Shown: positions 27,180 to 37,784, counted from the first letter of the stretch. The stretch is 64,000 nt of DNA from Pseudomonas purpurea (GCF_039908635.1 NZ_CP150918.1:1426001-1490000), one strand, 5' to 3'. A program made the numbers and translations. The notes: generated by a model from the sequence alone, not told the origin.

Positions 27180-28241
27180 ATGACTCAGCGCAAAATCATC
27201 CACGTCGACTGTGACTGTTTTTATGCCGCCATCGAGATGCGTGACGACCCGACGCTGGCCAGTAAACCGTTGGCGGTGGGCGGGTCGGCGGATCGGCGTG
27301 GGGTGATCGCCACCTGTAACTATGAGGCGCGGGCCTACGGGGTGCGTTCGGCGATGTCGTCGCACCACGCCTTGAAGCTGTGCCCGGACCTGGTGATCGT
27401 CAAGCCTCGGATGGAGGCTTATAGAGAAGCGTCGAAGGAAATTCAGGCGATCTTTCGCGATTACACCGAGTTGATCGAGCCGTTGTCGCTGGATGAGGCC
27501 TATCTGGACGTGTCTGACTGTGCGCATTTTGGCGGCAGTGCCACGCGCATCGCCCAGGATATCCGGCGCCGGGTATCCAATCAGTTGCACATCACGGTGT
27601 CGGCCGGTGTCGCGCCCAACAAGTTCCTGGCAAAGATCGCCAGTGACTGGAAGAAGCCCAACGGTTTGTTTGTCATTACCCCGGATCAGGTCGAGGATTT
27701 CGTTTCCCAACTGCCGGTCAGCAAGCTGCACGGGGTTGGCAAGGTCACCGCGAACAAGCTGGCCAAGCTCGGTATTGCCGATTGCCTGCAATTGCGCGAT
27801 TGGAACAAGTTGGCGCTGGTGCGCGAATTCGGCAGTTTTGGCGAGCGGCTTTGGAGCCTTGCGCGTGGGATTGATGATCGCCAGGTGCATAACGACAGCC
27901 GTCGACAATCGGTCAGCGTAGAAAACACCTATGACGCGGACCTGCCTGATCTGGTCAGCTGCCTGGATAAACTCCCGGAGTTGCTGCGCACCCTCAACGA
28001 GCGTATTGCGCGTATCGACAGCAGCTATCGGCCGGGCAAGCCGTTCGTCAAAGTGAAGTTTCATGACTTTACCCAGACCACGCTGGAGCAGGCCGGGGCA
28101 GGGCGGGATCTGGGCAGCTTTCAACTGCTGTTGACCCAGGCGTTCAATCGGGGCGGGAAGCCGGTGCGGCTATTGGGGATTGGTGTGCGCTTGCAGGATC
28201 TGCGTGGCGGGTTTGAACAGTTGGATCTGTTCGGGCGGTAG
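27180..28241 (+). CDS. dinB: DNA polymerase IV (Y-family, translesion)
   Basis: A 353-aa error-prone polymerase. Catalytic acidic residues are in HVDCDCFYAAIE (Asp10) and SLDEAYLDVS (Asp105-Glu106). The little-finger domain is in the last 110 residues, ending GGFEQLDLFGR, a beta-clamp-binding QLxLF motif. The ATG lacks a strong ribosome-binding site, but the N-terminus MTQRKIIHVDCD is canonical. A LexA box upstream makes it SOS-regulated. Confidence 0.97.
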   Translation: MTQRKIIHVDCDCFYAAIEMRDDPTLASKPLAVGGSADRRGVIATCNYEARAYGVRSAMSSHHALKLCPDLVIVKPRMEAYREASKEIQAIFRDYTELIEPLSLDEAYLDVSDCAHFGGSATRIAQDIRRRVSNQLHITVSAGVAPNKFLAKIASDWKKPNGLFVITPDQVEDFVSQLPVSKLHGVGKVTANKLAKLGIADCLQLRDWNKLALVREFGSFGERLWSLARGIDDRQVHNDSRRQSVSVENTYDADLPDLVSCLDKLPELLRTLNERIARIDSSYRPGKPFVKVKFHDFTQTTLEQAGAGRDLGSFQLLLTQAFNRGGKPVRLLGIGVRLQDLRGGFEQLDLFGR

Positions 28242-28264
28242 TTTTGCAGTGAATGTCAGGACCT

Positions 28265-28294
28265 CTTCGCGGGCAAGTCGGGTCGCCCGCGAAG
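28265..28294. repeat. REP-like hairpin of a second family
   Basis: CTTCGCGGGC and GCCCGCGAAG arms around AAGTCGGGTC, between dinB and the lipoprotein gene (convergent). A related copy with GCGGGCAAGTCGGATCGC lies at 53735. Confidence 0.7.
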
Positions 28295-28303
28295 CTATTG
28301 CTT

Positions 28304-29257
28304 TTAATTCGGTCCCGGATCCGCCACCAGTCGCCCGGCATCCTTGGTCAAGGACTTCAGGAACTCGCTTTGCAGCTCGGGGTCGTTGCGGGTCAGTTCG
28401 ATCAGGCTTTGTTCCAGTTCGCTGGCTTCTTCTTCCAGGCCCAGCTCTGACAGGCGTTTGACCCGGTGAACCCACTGGCTCACTTCGTCATCTTCCAGGT
28501 CATCGTAAATCAGGCCGTGGGCTTCGAGCAGCTTGCCGCGCAATGTGCTGCTGATGGCCAGGGTCGAGTCGGTGTGCACGTCGTCCTGAGCATCTTCGAC
28601 ACTGATCTGCAGTTTGCCGATATGGTTAAGGTCCTGATCGGCGAACGGGCTGTCCAGCAGGTTCAAGCGCAGCACGCCATTGCGGTCGGTGGTCAGGTCG
28701 AAGCTGTTTTTGCCTGCCTTGACCTGCACCGGGCGCTCGCTCCACGGCAGGCTTGAATAGTCCATGCGCTTGTCGCGCTGGACTTCATCGATACCCGCGA
28801 GGTTTTGCTGGGCGCGGCCATGGGATTGCACGTTCATGAACGGGTTCAGCCCGGCAAAGCCGTAGTTGATCCAGTCATGAGTCACGCTGTCCGGCAGGTT
28901 GCCAAGGGCGAAGATGTTGACCACGTTCGCGCCGACACCGGCCACCACGGCTACTGCGCCCAGCGGGATCTCATAGAGTTCCCGCCAGGGTTGGTAGGGC
29001 GTGTAGCGGTCATAGCGGCGTGTCACTTCGAACTCGGTGACTTCAAAGGTCTTCTGCTCATGGATCCGCACCCGGCGTTGAGGCAGCTCAAGCACCTTAG
29101 GGTCACCAACATCGATCTGCAGGCTGTGATCGAGCAATTTGCGCTCGATACGCTCCTCGTGTTCGCTGCGTTGCGACATGTGATTGGCGCAGCCGCTCAG
29201 CAGCAGGGTGCCGCACAAGGCGGCGCCTCCGAGGTTTAAGGTGTTTCGCTTGAACAT
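28304..29257 (-). CDS. Conserved Pseudomonas lipoprotein of unknown function
   Basis: A 317-aa exported protein: signal peptide with lipobox LLLSGC (lipidated Cys about residue 23), then a polar mature chain. One hydrophobic stretch (about residues 97-119, IPLGAVAVVAGVGANVVNIFALG) could be a membrane-associated helix. The C-terminal 90 residues are strongly acidic and probably helical (LEDDEVSQWVHRVKRLSEL, EEEASELEQSL). It is transcribed with proS upstream (17-bp gap). I do not recognise a functional family. Confidence 0.75.
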   Translation of the reverse strand: MFKRNTLNLGGAALCGTLLLSGCANHMSQRSEHEERIERKLLDHSLQIDVGDPKVLELPQRRVRIHEQKTFEVTEFEVTRRYDRYTPYQPWRELYEIPLGAVAVVAGVGANVVNIFALGNLPDSVTHDWINYGFAGLNPFMNVQSHGRAQQNLAGIDEVQRDKRMDYSSLPWSERPVQVKAGKNSFDLTTDRNGVLRLNLLDSPFADQDLNHIGKLQISVEDAQDDVHTDSTLAISSTLRGKLLEAHGLIYDDLEDDEVSQWVHRVKRLSELGLEEEASELEQSLIELTRNDPELQSEFLKSLTKDAGRLVADPGPN

Positions 29258-29274
29258 GACGTCTCTATCTGGTG

Positions 29275-30990
29275 TCAGCGGCGGATACGGGCCTGGAGGA
29301 AAGGCAGTACGTCAGCAACCGGCAGCGCTTGCGCTTCGGCTTCGGTACGGCTCTTGTATTCCAGATTGCCTTCGGCGAGGCCGCGGTCACTGACCACGAT
29401 CCGGTGAGGAATACCGATCAGCTCCATGTCCGCGAACTTGATGCCCGGGCTGGTTTTCTTGTCGCGGTCGTCCAGCAGCACTTCGAAGCCGGCCGCAGTC
29501 AGTTCTGCGTACAGCGTGTCGGTGGCTTCGCGAACTTGCTCGTTATCGTAGCGCAGCGGTACCAGGGCAATCTGGAATGGTGCGAGGGTGTCGCTCCAGA
29601 TGATGCCTTTGTCGTCGTTGTTCTGCTCGATGGCCGCAGCCACCACGCGGGACACGCCGATGCCGTAGCAGCCCATTTCCAGGGTGACTGGCTTGCCGTT
29701 TTCGCCCAGCACTTCGCACTTCATCGCTTTGCTGTATTTGTTGCCCAGCTGGAAGATATGCCCGACTTCGATGCCGCGCTTGATTTCCAGGGTGCCTTTG
29801 CCGTCCGGGCTCGGGTCGCCAGAAACGACGTTACGCAGGTCGGCCACGGTCGGAACCGGCAGATCGCGCTCCCAGTTGACGCCGAAGTAGTGTTTGTCAT
29901 CGATGTTGGCACCGATGCCGAAGTCGCTCATCAGCTCGACCGAACGGTCGATGATGATCGGCAGTGGCAGGTTCAACGGGCCAAGGGAACCGGCGCCGGC
30001 GCCAATGGCGTCGCGCAGTTCGGCATCGGAAGCCATGACCAGCGGGCTGGCAACGCCTGGCTGGTTGGCGGCTTTGATTTCGTTGAGTTCGTGGTCGCCA
30101 CGAATGACCAGCGCGATCAACTTGCCCGCTTCTTCAGCGTGCACCACCAGGGTCTTGATGGTTTTTTCGATCGGCAGGTTGAAGCCTTCCACCAGTTGAG
30201 CGATGGTTTTGGCGTTCGGGGTGTCGATCAGGCGCAGTGCTTCGGTCGGTGCGGCGCGCGAGGTTTCACGCGGCACGGCTTCGGCTTTTTCGATGTTTGC
30301 CGCGTAGTCGGAGCCGTTGCTGAAGACGATATCGTCTTCGCCGGACTCGGCCAGCACGTGGAACTCGTGAGAGCCGGCACCGCCGATGGAGCCGTTGTCG
30401 GCTTCAACAGGGCGGAATTTCAGGCCCAGGCGGGTGAACACGTTGCAATACGCCTGGTGCATGCGGTCATAGGTGACCTGCAACGATGGCTGATCGGCGT
30501 GGAAGGAGTAGGCGTCCTTCATGATGAACTCGCGACCGCGCATCAAGCCGAAGCGCGGGCGGATTTCATCGCGGAATTTGGTCTGGATCTGGTACAGGTT
30601 GATCGGCAGCTGTTTGTAGCTGCTCAATTCGTTGCGCATCAGGTCGGTGATCACTTCTTCGTGAGTCGGGCCGGCGCAGAAGTCGCGACCATGGCGATCC
30701 TTGAAGCGCAGCAACTCGGGACCGTACTCTTCCCAGCGACCGGATTCCTGCCACAGCTCAGCCGGTTGGGTGCTCGGCATCAACACTTCGAGAGAGCCGG
30801 CGGCGTTCATTTCTTCGCGAACGACGGCTTCAACCTTGCGCATGACCCGCAGGCCCATCGGCAGCCAGGTGTACAGGCCCGAAGCAAGTTTACGAATCAT
30901 GCCGGCGCGCAGCATCAGCTGATGGCTGATCACGACCGCATCGGATGGCGTTTCTTTCTGTGTGGCGAGCAAATATTGACTGGTGCGCAT
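29275..30990 (-). CDS. proS: Prolyl-tRNA synthetase
   Basis: A 571-aa class II synthetase of the bacterial type with an inserted editing domain. Motif 1 ([17 protein letters not shown]), motif 2 ([25 protein letters not shown]) and motif 3 ([17 protein letters not shown]) are visible. The insertion domain lies between about residues 225 and 400, and the C-terminal anticodon-binding domain ends at [15 protein letters not shown] sequence. Length agrees with E. coli ProS (572 aa). Confidence 0.98.
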   Translation of the reverse strand: MRTSQYLLATQKETPSDAVVISHQLMLRAGMIRKLASGLYTWLPMGLRVMRKVEAVVREEMNAAGSLEVLMPSTQPAELWQESGRWEEYGPELLRFKDRHGRDFCAGPTHEEVITDLMRNELSSYKQLPINLYQIQTKFRDEIRPRFGLMRGREFIMKDAYSFHADQPSLQVTYDRMHQAYCNVFTRLGLKFRPVEADNGSIGGAGSHEFHVLAESGEDDIVFSNGSDYAANIEKAEAVPRETSRAAPTEALRLIDTPNAKTIAQLVEGFNLPIEKTIKTLVVHAEEAGKLIALVIRGDHELNEIKAANQPGVASPLVMASDAELRDAIGAGAGSLGPLNLPLPIIIDRSVELMSDFGIGANIDDKHYFGVNWERDLPVPTVADLRNVVSGDPSPDGKGTLEIKRGIEVGHIFQLGNKYSKAMKCEVLGENGKPVTLEMGCYGIGVSRVVAAAIEQNNDDKGIIWSDTLAPFQIALVPLRYDNEQVREATDTLYAELTAAGFEVLLDDRDKKTSPGIKFADMELIGIPHRIVVSDRGLAEGNLEYKSRTEAEAQALPVADVLPFLQARIRR

Positions 30991-31122
30991 GGTAGGCCGT
31001 TGTCGGTTGCTGATGACGAGAAATGACGGAGCATTGTACGGGCGAGATCCGCTGGCGTACAGGTTTGCGGCCGGCTGCGAGGGGGAGGGCGGGAAAGCTC
31101 CCGCATCCTCCGATGTTTGCGG

Positions 31123-32679
31123 CTATTTTTCTGCGACCTGTGTCGCTACGGGCTCTGGCGTGGGCGTCGGACCTTCGCGACGACTTTCCTGGAACCAGTG
31201 CAGGGCGATCAGCAGCAGGGTCGGTACGCCGAGCAGTGCGGTGATGATGAAAAAGTCGTGATAGCCGAATTTCTCCACCATGACCCCTGAGTAGCCGCCA
31301 ATCAGGCGCGGCAACAGCAGCATGATCGAACTGAGCAGGGCGTATTGGGTGGCGGAGAACTTGAGGTTGGTCAGGCTCGACAGGTAGGCGACAAACGCCG
31401 AGGTGGCCATGCCGGAACTGAAGTTGTCCAGCGAGATGGTAACAATCAACATCTCAAGGTTGGCGCCCATGTCGGCGAGCATTACGAACAACAGGTTGGT
31501 GCCCGCTGATGCTATGCCGCCTATCAGCAGAATCGGCAGAATGCCGAAGCGCACGATCAGCAGGCCGCCCATGCCGGCGCCGACCAGGGTCATGATCAGG
31601 CCGAAGATCTTGCTGACGCCGGCGATTTGATCTTTGGTGAAACCCAGGTCGATGTAGAACACGTTGGCCATCACACCCATGACCGTATCGGACATCCGAT
31701 AAGTGGCGATCAGCCCGAGCAGCAGGAAGGCCTGCCAGCGGTAACGCAGAATGAAGTCGTTGACTGGTGTCAGCACAGGTGCCAGGCCGCGCCGGCCGAT
31801 GGTCGACAGGCAGAAGGCGGTCAGGGTGATGTAGAGGATGGCGCGCAGGAAGGCGCGGTCTTCAAGCAGCAGGTCGAGCACGCTCTGGCCTTCGAACAGC
31901 ACGCTGGCGAAGTCGGTGTTGTAGAGCTGGGTAAACATTGCGGGGACGGAAACCAGCAACGTGATCAAGACGAATACCGACGCCAGTTGATGCACAAAAC
32001 TGTAGCGACCGGCCGAGAGCTGTGTGCGCAGCGGGACCGGTGGTTCGCGCATGAACAGACTGGTCAGCAATGCCGGGACCATCAACAGTCCGAACAGGAC
32101 GTAAGTGCCGGTCCAGGCCGAATGCTTGTAGTTGAACCCGGTGGAGCCGAAACCTTCGGCAAAGAACAGTGCGCCAGCCGTCGCCAGAAGCGCAGCGACC
32201 CGATAGCCGGACATGTAGCTGGCGGCCAGTGCGGCCTGACGTGTGTCGTCGGCAATTTCCAGGCGATAGGCATCGACCGCAATGTCCTGAGTGGCCGAGG
32301 CGAAGGCCACCACGACCGCAATCGCGATCAGCCAGGACAGGTGTTTTTGTGGGTCGCAGAAGCCCATGCCGATCAGGCCGAGGATCACCAGTATCTGTGA
32401 CAGGACCAGCCAGGAGCGGCGTCGACCAAGCTTGCCGAGCAATGGCAGGCGCCATTGGTCGAGCAGCGGTGACCACACCCACTTAAAGGCATAGGCCAGG
32501 CCGATCAGGCTTGCATAGCCGATGGTTTCACGCGCCACGCCGGCCTCGCGCAACCAGACCGACAGCGTTGAAAACACCAGCATGTAAGGCAGGCCTGCGG
32601 CGAAACCCAGCAGTAGCAGCACGAGCGTCGAGGGGCTGGCATAGGCGGCGAGCGCGGCGCGCCAGGTTTTACGGGGCAT
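31123..32679 (-). CDS. ampG: Muropeptide MFS transporter AmpG
   Basis: A 518-aa inner-membrane permease importing anhydromuropeptides from cell-wall turnover, which also feeds the AmpR signal for beta-lactamase. Typical AmpG N-terminus (SPSTLVLLLLGFAAGLPYML, then FKWVWSPLLDQW) and 12 or more hydrophobic segments. The C-terminal tail is short and polar. It is monocistronic, leftward from about 32.7 kb. Confidence 0.93.
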   Translation of the reverse strand: MPRKTWRAALAAYASPSTLVLLLLGFAAGLPYMLVFSTLSVWLREAGVARETIGYASLIGLAYAFKWVWSPLLDQWRLPLLGKLGRRRSWLVLSQILVILGLIGMGFCDPQKHLSWLIAIAVVVAFASATQDIAVDAYRLEIADDTRQAALAASYMSGYRVAALLATAGALFFAEGFGSTGFNYKHSAWTGTYVLFGLLMVPALLTSLFMREPPVPLRTQLSAGRYSFVHQLASVFVLITLLVSVPAMFTQLYNTDFASVLFEGQSVLDLLLEDRAFLRAILYITLTAFCLSTIGRRGLAPVLTPVNDFILRYRWQAFLLLGLIATYRMSDTVMGVMANVFYIDLGFTKDQIAGVSKIFGLIMTLVGAGMGGLLIVRFGILPILLIGGIASAGTNLLFVMLADMGANLEMLIVTISLDNFSSGMATSAFVAYLSSLTNLKFSATQYALLSSIMLLLPRLIGGYSGVMVEKFGYHDFFIITALLGVPTLLLIALHWFQESRREGPTPTPEPVATQVAEK

Positions 32680-32722
32680 GGGCTGGAGTCTGCCTCAAAA
32701 TTGCGAAAACAAAGCGCGCACT

Positions 32723-33109
32723 CTAACCGCTGTGCTCTACCGGACGCCAGCCATGGCGCTGAATATCAACACGATTGTTCAGGATACTGATGCCTTCCAT
32801 TCGCAATCGCGCCCGTTGTTCGTCACCCGAGGCGCTGCCCGCTGGCAGGCTGATTCGCCCGCCCGCCCCGAGCACCCGGTGCCAGGGGAGTGTGGTGTCG
32901 CCGGGCAGTTGGCTCAGGGTGCGCCCGACCCAGCGCGCCGCTCGGCCCAGGCCGGCGAGTTCGGCGAGCTGGCCGTAACTCACCACTTTGCCTTCCGGCA
33001 CTTGGGCCAGGGTCAGATAAAGCGCGGTGCGGCGCATCTCTGCCGGGCTTTGCGGTTCGTGGGGCGGGTCCATCACGTCGGCGCTTCCTGAAAGAGTGTG
33101 TGTAGCCAT
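32723..33109 (-). CDS. Alkyltransferase-like protein (MGMT fold without catalytic Cys)
   Basis: A 128-aa protein with the MGMT DNA-binding domain: VPEGKVVSYGQLAELAGLGRAARWVGR (HTH), then LPWHRVLGAGGRI. In methyltransferases the motif is PCHR; here Cys is Trp, so it cannot accept an alkyl group. It belongs to the ATL class that flags O6-alkylguanine for nucleotide excision repair. The N-terminal 20 residues (from ATG 33109) are atypical; a later Met (PAEMRRTALYL) is an alternative start. Confidence 0.88.
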   Translation of the reverse strand: MATHTLSGSADVMDPPHEPQSPAEMRRTALYLTLAQVPEGKVVSYGQLAELAGLGRAARWVGRTLSQLPGDTTLPWHRVLGAGGRISLPAGSASGDEQRARLRMEGISILNNRVDIQRHGWRPVEHSG

Positions 33110-33240
33110 CTATAAGGTAAACCCTGCGCGAGTGAATGAGAAATGAACTCAACACAAAACCATGGGTCAGTCCTTGCTAAGGCGTTTCCCATAGGGATAA
33201 TGCCGCCTTTTTTCCGCGAAATTGAGCCTTGCCCTTGCTT

Positions 33241-34248
33241 ATGTTGTCCAGAACCCTGCTGTGCCTCGCTGTCGTCAGTGCCTCCACCTCTGTGTTTGCC
33301 GATACCGTCTGGTTGAAAAATGGTGATCGCCTGAGTGGCAAAATCAAGGTTTTCGACGGCGGAAAACTGTTGATTCAGACCGCGTATGCGGGCGCCATTC
33401 CGATCGACTGGAAAGAGGTCAAAACGCTGGAGAGCGATCAGGAGTTGTTGGTCAAGCAGGATGCCTACACGGGTGAGAAGGCCAAGTCACTGCATGCCGC
33501 CGATGACGGCAAGGTCACCCTGGCTAACGGCGAGGCGCCGAAGACCGTGGAGTTGGCGAGCATTCAGCAAATTCTCAAGCCCAAGCCTGTACTTGAAGAT
33601 CTGGTGTGGAAAGGCAATGTCGATGTTGCGCTGGACTACAAGCGGGCGGAAAAGGACACCGATGACTACGACATCGATTTCAAAACCTCGGCGCGCCATG
33701 GCAAGTGGCGGCACACGGCAGAGGGTGAGTACAACCGCGAGTTCCAGGACGATGTGGTGACCACTGACAACTGGCGTGCGGAATATGCGCTCGATCGTTT
33801 CATTACCGACAAATGGTTCTGGCAGGGGCGCTTGACCTATAAGCGTGACAAGGTCGAGGAGCTTTCCCGTCAGCGTACCGTAGGCACCGGTCCCGGTTAT
33901 CAGTTCTGGGATGATGAGCTGGGCGCGTTTTCCCTCGGTTCGTTGCTGAACCGAACTGACTATGAGTACAAGGATGGCGGCAAGGACAACTTCTATTCCC
34001 TGGCGATGAAGTGGGACTACAACCGTTACCTCATCGGCAAGACCGTAGAGCTGTTCAGTAACGGCGAGTTTGGCAAGCCGTTGTCGGGTGTGGCGGATTA
34101 TGCTGTCGATGCCGAGGTGGGCTTGCGTTACAAGGTCACCGAATGGGCTTCGCTTAATCTCAAGGCCGAGAGGGATATCATCAGCGGCACTGAAGACAGT
34201 GACCTGAGCAAGACCCGTTATACCGCAGGGTTTGGTGTGACCTGGTAA
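33241..34248 (+). CDS. DUF481 outer-membrane beta-barrel protein (YdiY-like)
   Basis: A 335-aa protein with a cleavable signal (MLSRTLLCLAVVSASTSVFA) and a small N-terminal strand-rich module (DTVWLKNGDRLSGKIKVFDG, residues about 22-100). A DUF481 barrel follows with repeated aromatic strands (EYNREFQDDVV, YALDRFITDKWFW, YRVTEW-type) ending GFGVTW, a C-terminal Trp typical of BAM substrates. ATG 33241 is preferred over TTG 33229. Role unknown; relatives are stress-linked. Confidence 0.85.
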   Translation: MLSRTLLCLAVVSASTSVFADTVWLKNGDRLSGKIKVFDGGKLLIQTAYAGAIPIDWKEVKTLESDQELLVKQDAYTGEKAKSLHAADDGKVTLANGEAPKTVELASIQQILKPKPVLEDLVWKGNVDVALDYKRAEKDTDDYDIDFKTSARHGKWRHTAEGEYNREFQDDVVTTDNWRAEYALDRFITDKWFWQGRLTYKRDKVEELSRQRTVGTGPGYQFWDDELGAFSLGSLLNRTDYEYKDGGKDNFYSLAMKWDYNRYLIGKTVELFSNGEFGKPLSGVADYAVDAEVGLRYKVTEWASLNLKAERDIISGTEDSDLSKTRYTAGFGVTW

Positions 34249-34338
34249 GTCTGTAGCCCTTGATTTGATCGCGGGCGGGTGTGCTGCCCCTCGCGATGTT
34301 CAGGCGTTGCCCGGCAGTGGGGTAAAAACACACGGGCA

Positions 34339-34373
34339 TAAAAAAACCCCGCTTTTAAGGGCGGGGTTTTTTA
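34339..34373. terminator. Terminator between the DUF481 gene and the cold-shock gene
   Basis: AAAAAACCCCGC / GCGGGGTTTTTT around TTTTAAGG, serving the convergent genes. Confidence 0.92.
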
Positions 34374-34388
34374 CTGGATCAGTACAAG

Positions 34389-34598
34389 TTAGATAACTTG
34401 AACTTCCTCAGCTTGCATGCCTTTCTGACCGCGGGTAGCGATGAAAGAAACCTGTTGGCCTTCTTTCAGGCTTTTGAAGCCGTCGGATTGGATAGCTTTG
34501 AAGTGAACGAACAGGTCGTCACCGGATTGTGGAGTGATGAAGCCGAAGCCTTTTTCATCGTTGAACCACTTAACGGTACCGGTTTGGCGATTAGACAT
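34389..34598 (-). CDS. CspA-family cold-shock protein
   Basis: A 69-aa single OB-fold nucleic-acid chaperone with RNP1 (GFGFI) and RNP2 (LFVHF), [20 protein letters not shown] at the start, matching Pseudomonas CapA/CapB-type proteins. The ATG follows AAGGAGTTACACC. A long AT-rich stretch upstream may be the regulatory 5' UTR usual for cold-shock mRNAs. Which paralogue it is cannot be told. Confidence 0.95.
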   Translation of the reverse strand: MSNRQTGTVKWFNDEKGFGFITPQSGDDLFVHFKAIQSDGFKSLKEGQQVSFIATRGQKGMQAEEVQVI

Positions 34599-34951
34599 GG
34601 TGTAACTCCTTGAACAAAGATAACTGCGACTCAGGAAGAACCCTGGCCGAGACTGAGTGCAAAGAGCAGGAAAAATTCTTGTAGATGGTTGGATCGAAAT
34701 TCAACATATCGTGTAGAGATTCTCAGTGACACAAGCAGCACAGTGGCGCCACCTTAACCCTTTTTCAGGAACGTGCCAATGGTCTTTGCGAAGGTTTCTC
34801 TGTTTTCATGACTGACGGTGAGGTCTATAGCGGCAAAGCCCCGGAAATCGTGAGGGGCGGACGAGAATTGTGCCGTGGACTTTGAACCGGCGGCGCGCCC
34901 CGGTAAGATGCCGGACAGATTTTTTCCACCTCGCTATTCAGGACACCCGCC
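34599..34951. other. 353-bp intergenic region (cold-shock leader and dcd promoter)
   Basis: The proximal 140 bp probably form the csp leader on the minus strand. The distal part carries the dcd promoter. A 73-codon frame on the minus strand overlapping dcd is a shadow. Confidence 0.5.
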
Positions 34952-35518
34952 ATGAGCATCAAATCGGACAAGTGGATTCGCCGCATGGCGCAAGAGCACG
35001 GCATGATCGAGCCCTTCGTAGAGCGCCAGATGCGTGGCGAAGGCACCGACCGGCTGATTTCCTTCGGTGTGTCGAGCTATGGCTATGACGTGCGTTGCGC
35101 CGATGAATTCAAGGTGTTCACCAACATCAACTCGGCAACCGTCGATCCGAAAAACTTCGATGAAAAAAGCTTCGTCGACGTTAAAAGCGATGTGTGCATC
35201 ATTCCGCCGAACTCCTTCGCGCTGGCCCGTACCGTCGAGTTCTTCCGCATTCCGCGTAACGTGCTGACGATCTGCCTGGGCAAAAGCACCTACGCCCGCT
35301 GCGGGATCATCGTTAACGTCACGCCGCTGGAACCCGAGTGGGAAGGTCATGTGACGCTGGAGTTCTCCAACACCACCACGCTGCCGGCCAAGATCTACGC
35401 CAACGAAGGCGTCGCTCAGATGCTGTTCTTCGAGTCGGATGAAGAGTGCGAAGTGTCCTACAAGGACCGTGGCGGCAAGTATCAGGGCCAGCGCGGCGTG
35501 ACCCTGCCGCGTACCTGA
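34952..35518 (+). CDS. dcd: dCTP deaminase
   Basis: A 188-aa homotrimeric enzyme converting dCTP to dUTP for thymidylate synthesis. Family landmarks: [20 protein letters not shown], the catalytic Glu in [12 protein letters not shown], and the nucleotide-binding [11 protein letters not shown]. The C-terminal tail [13 protein letters not shown] is complete. Confidence 0.97.
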   Translation: MSIKSDKWIRRMAQEHGMIEPFVERQMRGEGTDRLISFGVSSYGYDVRCADEFKVFTNINSATVDPKNFDEKSFVDVKSDVCIIPPNSFALARTVEFFRIPRNVLTICLGKSTYARCGIIVNVTPLEPEWEGHVTLEFSNTTTLPAKIYANEGVAQMLFFESDEECEVSYKDRGGKYQGQRGVTLPRT

Positions 35519-35625
35519 GTCAGCCGTCTGACGAAGCGTTGGAATTCCTGGACGAGCGTACACTCTATTGAGTGTACTGCTCCGATTCGCGCAAGGCGGG
35601 TCGGGCCATCGCCCAGGAGTGTTTC

Positions 35626-35835
35626 ATGAAGATCGATCCGCGAATAAGTGCCGAACTGGCAAGGCTTGAGCCCAATCAAGTGGGCATGCTGGCCTGGTCA
35701 TTGCTGGCGTATCCGTCTGTCATTCTGGCGGGCGGGATCCCCGGTCAACCTGACCCCGATACCCCGAACGAGCAGCCTGCCGAGCCCGGCGAACCCACCT
35801 TGCCGGATGAGCCGCCACCTGCGCCGATTGCCTGA
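35626..35835 (+). CDS. Small conserved protein with Pro/Glu-rich tail
   Basis: A 69-aa protein from ATG 35626 behind CCAGGAGTG. The first 40 residues are MKIDPRISAELARLEPNQVG then a short hydrophobic helix LAWSLLAYPSVILAGGI. The remainder is disordered and rich in Pro, Glu and Asp. The longer frame from 35572 lacks a ribosome-binding site. It lies between dcd and the convergent ABC operon. Unknown function. Confidence 0.6.
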   Translation: MKIDPRISAELARLEPNQVGMLAWSLLAYPSVILAGGIPGQPDPDTPNEQPAEPGEPTLPDEPPPAPIA

Positions 35836-35861
35836 TTTCCCGTATCCGGTAGGAGCGAGGG

Positions 35862-36626
35862 TTACTTCAGGTTGCCGCTGAGGAACTGTTGCAACCGTTC
35901 GCTCTTGGGATTGCCCAGCACGTCTTCAGGCGCCCCTTCTTCCTCCACCAGGCCCTGGTGCAGGAACAGCACCTGATTGGAGACTTTGCGGGCGAAGCTC
36001 ATTTCGTGGGTGACCATGATCATGGTCCGTCCTTCCTCGGCCAGCCCCTGAATCACCTTGAGCACTTCACCGACCAGTTCCGGGTCCAGCGCCGAGGTCG
36101 GTTCGTCGAACAGCATGACTTCCGGCTCCATCGCCAGTGCGCGAGCAATGGCCACACGCTGTTGCTGGCCGCCCGAGAGAAACGCCGGGTATTGATCGGC
36201 GACCCGTGCCGCCAGTCCGACTTTGTCCAGATAGCGTCGCGCCCGGTCTTCGGCGTCCTTTTTGCTGCATCCCAGTACCCGGCGCGGGGCCATGGTGATG
36301 TTTTCCAGCACCGTCATGTGGCTCCACAGGTTGAAGTGCTGGAACACCATTGCCAGCCGGGTACGGATGCGCTGCAGTTCAGCGTCGTCGGCCACCCGCA
36401 TGCCGTGGTGGTCCTTGATCATGCGGATCTCTTTGCCGTCCAGGCTCATGGCGCCGTCGTTGGGTTGCTCCAGAAAGTTGATGCAGCGCAAAAAGGTACT
36501 TTTGCCTGAACCGCTGGCGCCGATCAGGCTGATCACGTCGCCGGTCTTGGCTTTGAGCGAAACACCCTTGAGCACTTCATGATTGCCATAGCATTTATGC
36601 AGGCCTTCGATGGTCAATTTGTACAT
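35862..36626 (-). CDS. ABC transporter ATP-binding protein for basic amino acids (HisP/AotP-like)
   Basis: A 254-aa ATPase. Walker A is GASGSGKST, the Q-loop lies in VFQHFNLW, the signature is [15 protein letters not shown], Walker B is [12 protein letters not shown] and the switch His is in [10 protein letters not shown] 36626 gives [14 protein letters not shown]; the longer frame runs back into the upstream gene. It is the last cistron of an operon with an aspartoacylase-like gene, two permeases and a binding protein, matching the AotJQMOP layout. No argR-like gene follows. Confidence 0.9.
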   Translation of the reverse strand: MYKLTIEGLHKCYGNHEVLKGVSLKAKTGDVISLIGASGSGKSTFLRCINFLEQPNDGAMSLDGKEIRMIKDHHGMRVADDAELQRIRTRLAMVFQHFNLWSHMTVLENITMAPRRVLGCSKKDAEDRARRYLDKVGLAARVADQYPAFLSGGQQQRVAIARALAMEPEVMLFDEPTSALDPELVGEVLKVIQGLAEEGRTMIMVTHEMSFARKVSNQVLFLHQGLVEEEGAPEDVLGNPKSERLQQFLSGNLK

Positions 36627-36639
36627 GGGGCATGCATCC

Positions 36640-37758
36640 TCAAGGCGAAAGTAGATAGCCGGTGCGATAGGCTTCGGTGCCCGCGACATGGGCGATAACC
36701 ATGCCCGCGGTGGCCATGCGGCGTGTCGAACGGGCGTACAGCAGCCCGGCATTGGTGCAATGGACCGGCGTGACACGGTCGTTGATCGGGTCAATGATTT
36801 CGGCGATCAGTTGTCCCGCTTCCAGGTATTCCCCCGGCAATACGCAGTACACCAGCAACCCGCCGACGGGTGTTGCCACCGGCTCGACGGCGGCCAGCGG
36901 TGTGGCGGGGTAAGGCAGCTCGGGCAAGGCCGGGGCCCGGCCTTCGATGACGCCGGCGTGAGCCAGGTAGTCGATCAAGGCCTGGCAGTCGAGGCTTGCC
37001 AGTGGATGGTTGACATCGCCCTGGCCGCGCAACTCGATGGTCACCGAGAAACTGCCCGGTGGAATCTCGAAACGCTCACCGAAGCGTTGCTGCAATTGCC
37101 ACCAGACCAGCGTGAAGCACTCGTCGAACGACTGGCCGCCCGAGTCGGTCGCCAGCAAGCTGGCTTCGGCGCCGAGGTAACGCGCCAGCGGTTCGACCTG
37201 TGGCCAGGCTTCAGGTGTGGTGTACAGGTGCGCCACCGCCTCGAAATCGCAATGCAGGTCCAGCACCATGTCGGCGTCGCAGGCCAGCTGTTGCAGGATC
37301 AGGCGCTGGGATTGCAGTTGGGTGCTGGCGGTCTGGCGTGCCAGCGCAGCGCGCAGGCTGCCACGGATCAGCTCAAGGTTGTGCTGCGGGTCATCGCTGA
37401 GCAGCCCTTCGATGTGGTTGCCGACTTCTTCGCTCAGGTCGACGAACCAGCGATTGAAGTTCTGGCCGCTTTCCAGCTCATAGCGGCCAAGTGGCACGTC
37501 CATCACGACCTGTTCGAGGCCGATAGGGTTGGCGACCGGTACCAGCACGACTTCCCTGAGCAGGCGGCCGGTGGCTTCCAGCTCGGCCAGCCGCAACTTG
37601 AGGTGCCAGGCCACCAGCATGCCGGGCAATTCATCGGCGTGCAGCGAGGACTGGATGTAGACCTTGCCTTTGGCCTGGCTGGGGCCGAAGTGAAAGCTGT
37701 GAATCTGTCGTGCTGTGCCCGGCAGCGGGGCAAGCAGCTCATGGATCTGGTGGCGCAT
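36640..37758 (-). CDS. Succinylglutamate desuccinylase/aspartoacylase-family protein (AotO-like)
   Basis: A 372-aa M14-type zinc deacylase. First metal-ligand pair HxxE is in [12 protein letters not shown], the second His in [12 protein letters not shown], and the catalytic Glu probably in [12 protein letters not shown]. The C-terminal 100 residues form a separate beta-rich domain. A homologue (aotO) occupies the same place in the P. aeruginosa arginine/ornithine uptake operon, where it is dispensable for transport. Substrate unknown. Confidence 0.85.
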   Translation of the reverse strand: MRHQIHELLAPLPGTARQIHSFHFGPSQAKGKVYIQSSLHADELPGMLVAWHLKLRLAELEATGRLLREVVLVPVANPIGLEQVVMDVPLGRYELESGQNFNRWFVDLSEEVGNHIEGLLSDDPQHNLELIRGSLRAALARQTASTQLQSQRLILQQLACDADMVLDLHCDFEAVAHLYTTPEAWPQVEPLARYLGAEASLLATDSGGQSFDECFTLVWWQLQQRFGERFEIPPGSFSVTIELRGQGDVNHPLASLDCQALIDYLAHAGVIEGRAPALPELPYPATPLAAVEPVATPVGGLLVYCVLPGEYLEAGQLIAEIIDPINDRVTPVHCTNAGLLYARSTRRMATAGMVIAHVAGTEAYRTGYLLSP

Positions 37759-37784
37759 GCTTTGTTTCCTGAAGCAGAAAAGTC

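Noticed and set aside
26989..27183. 64-codon + strand ORF just before dinB
   Set aside because: No ribosome-binding site, overlaps the dinB LexA box and start; no domain.
29272..31026. 584-codon + strand frame opposite proS
   Set aside because: Antisense shadow of a clear prolyl-tRNA synthetase.
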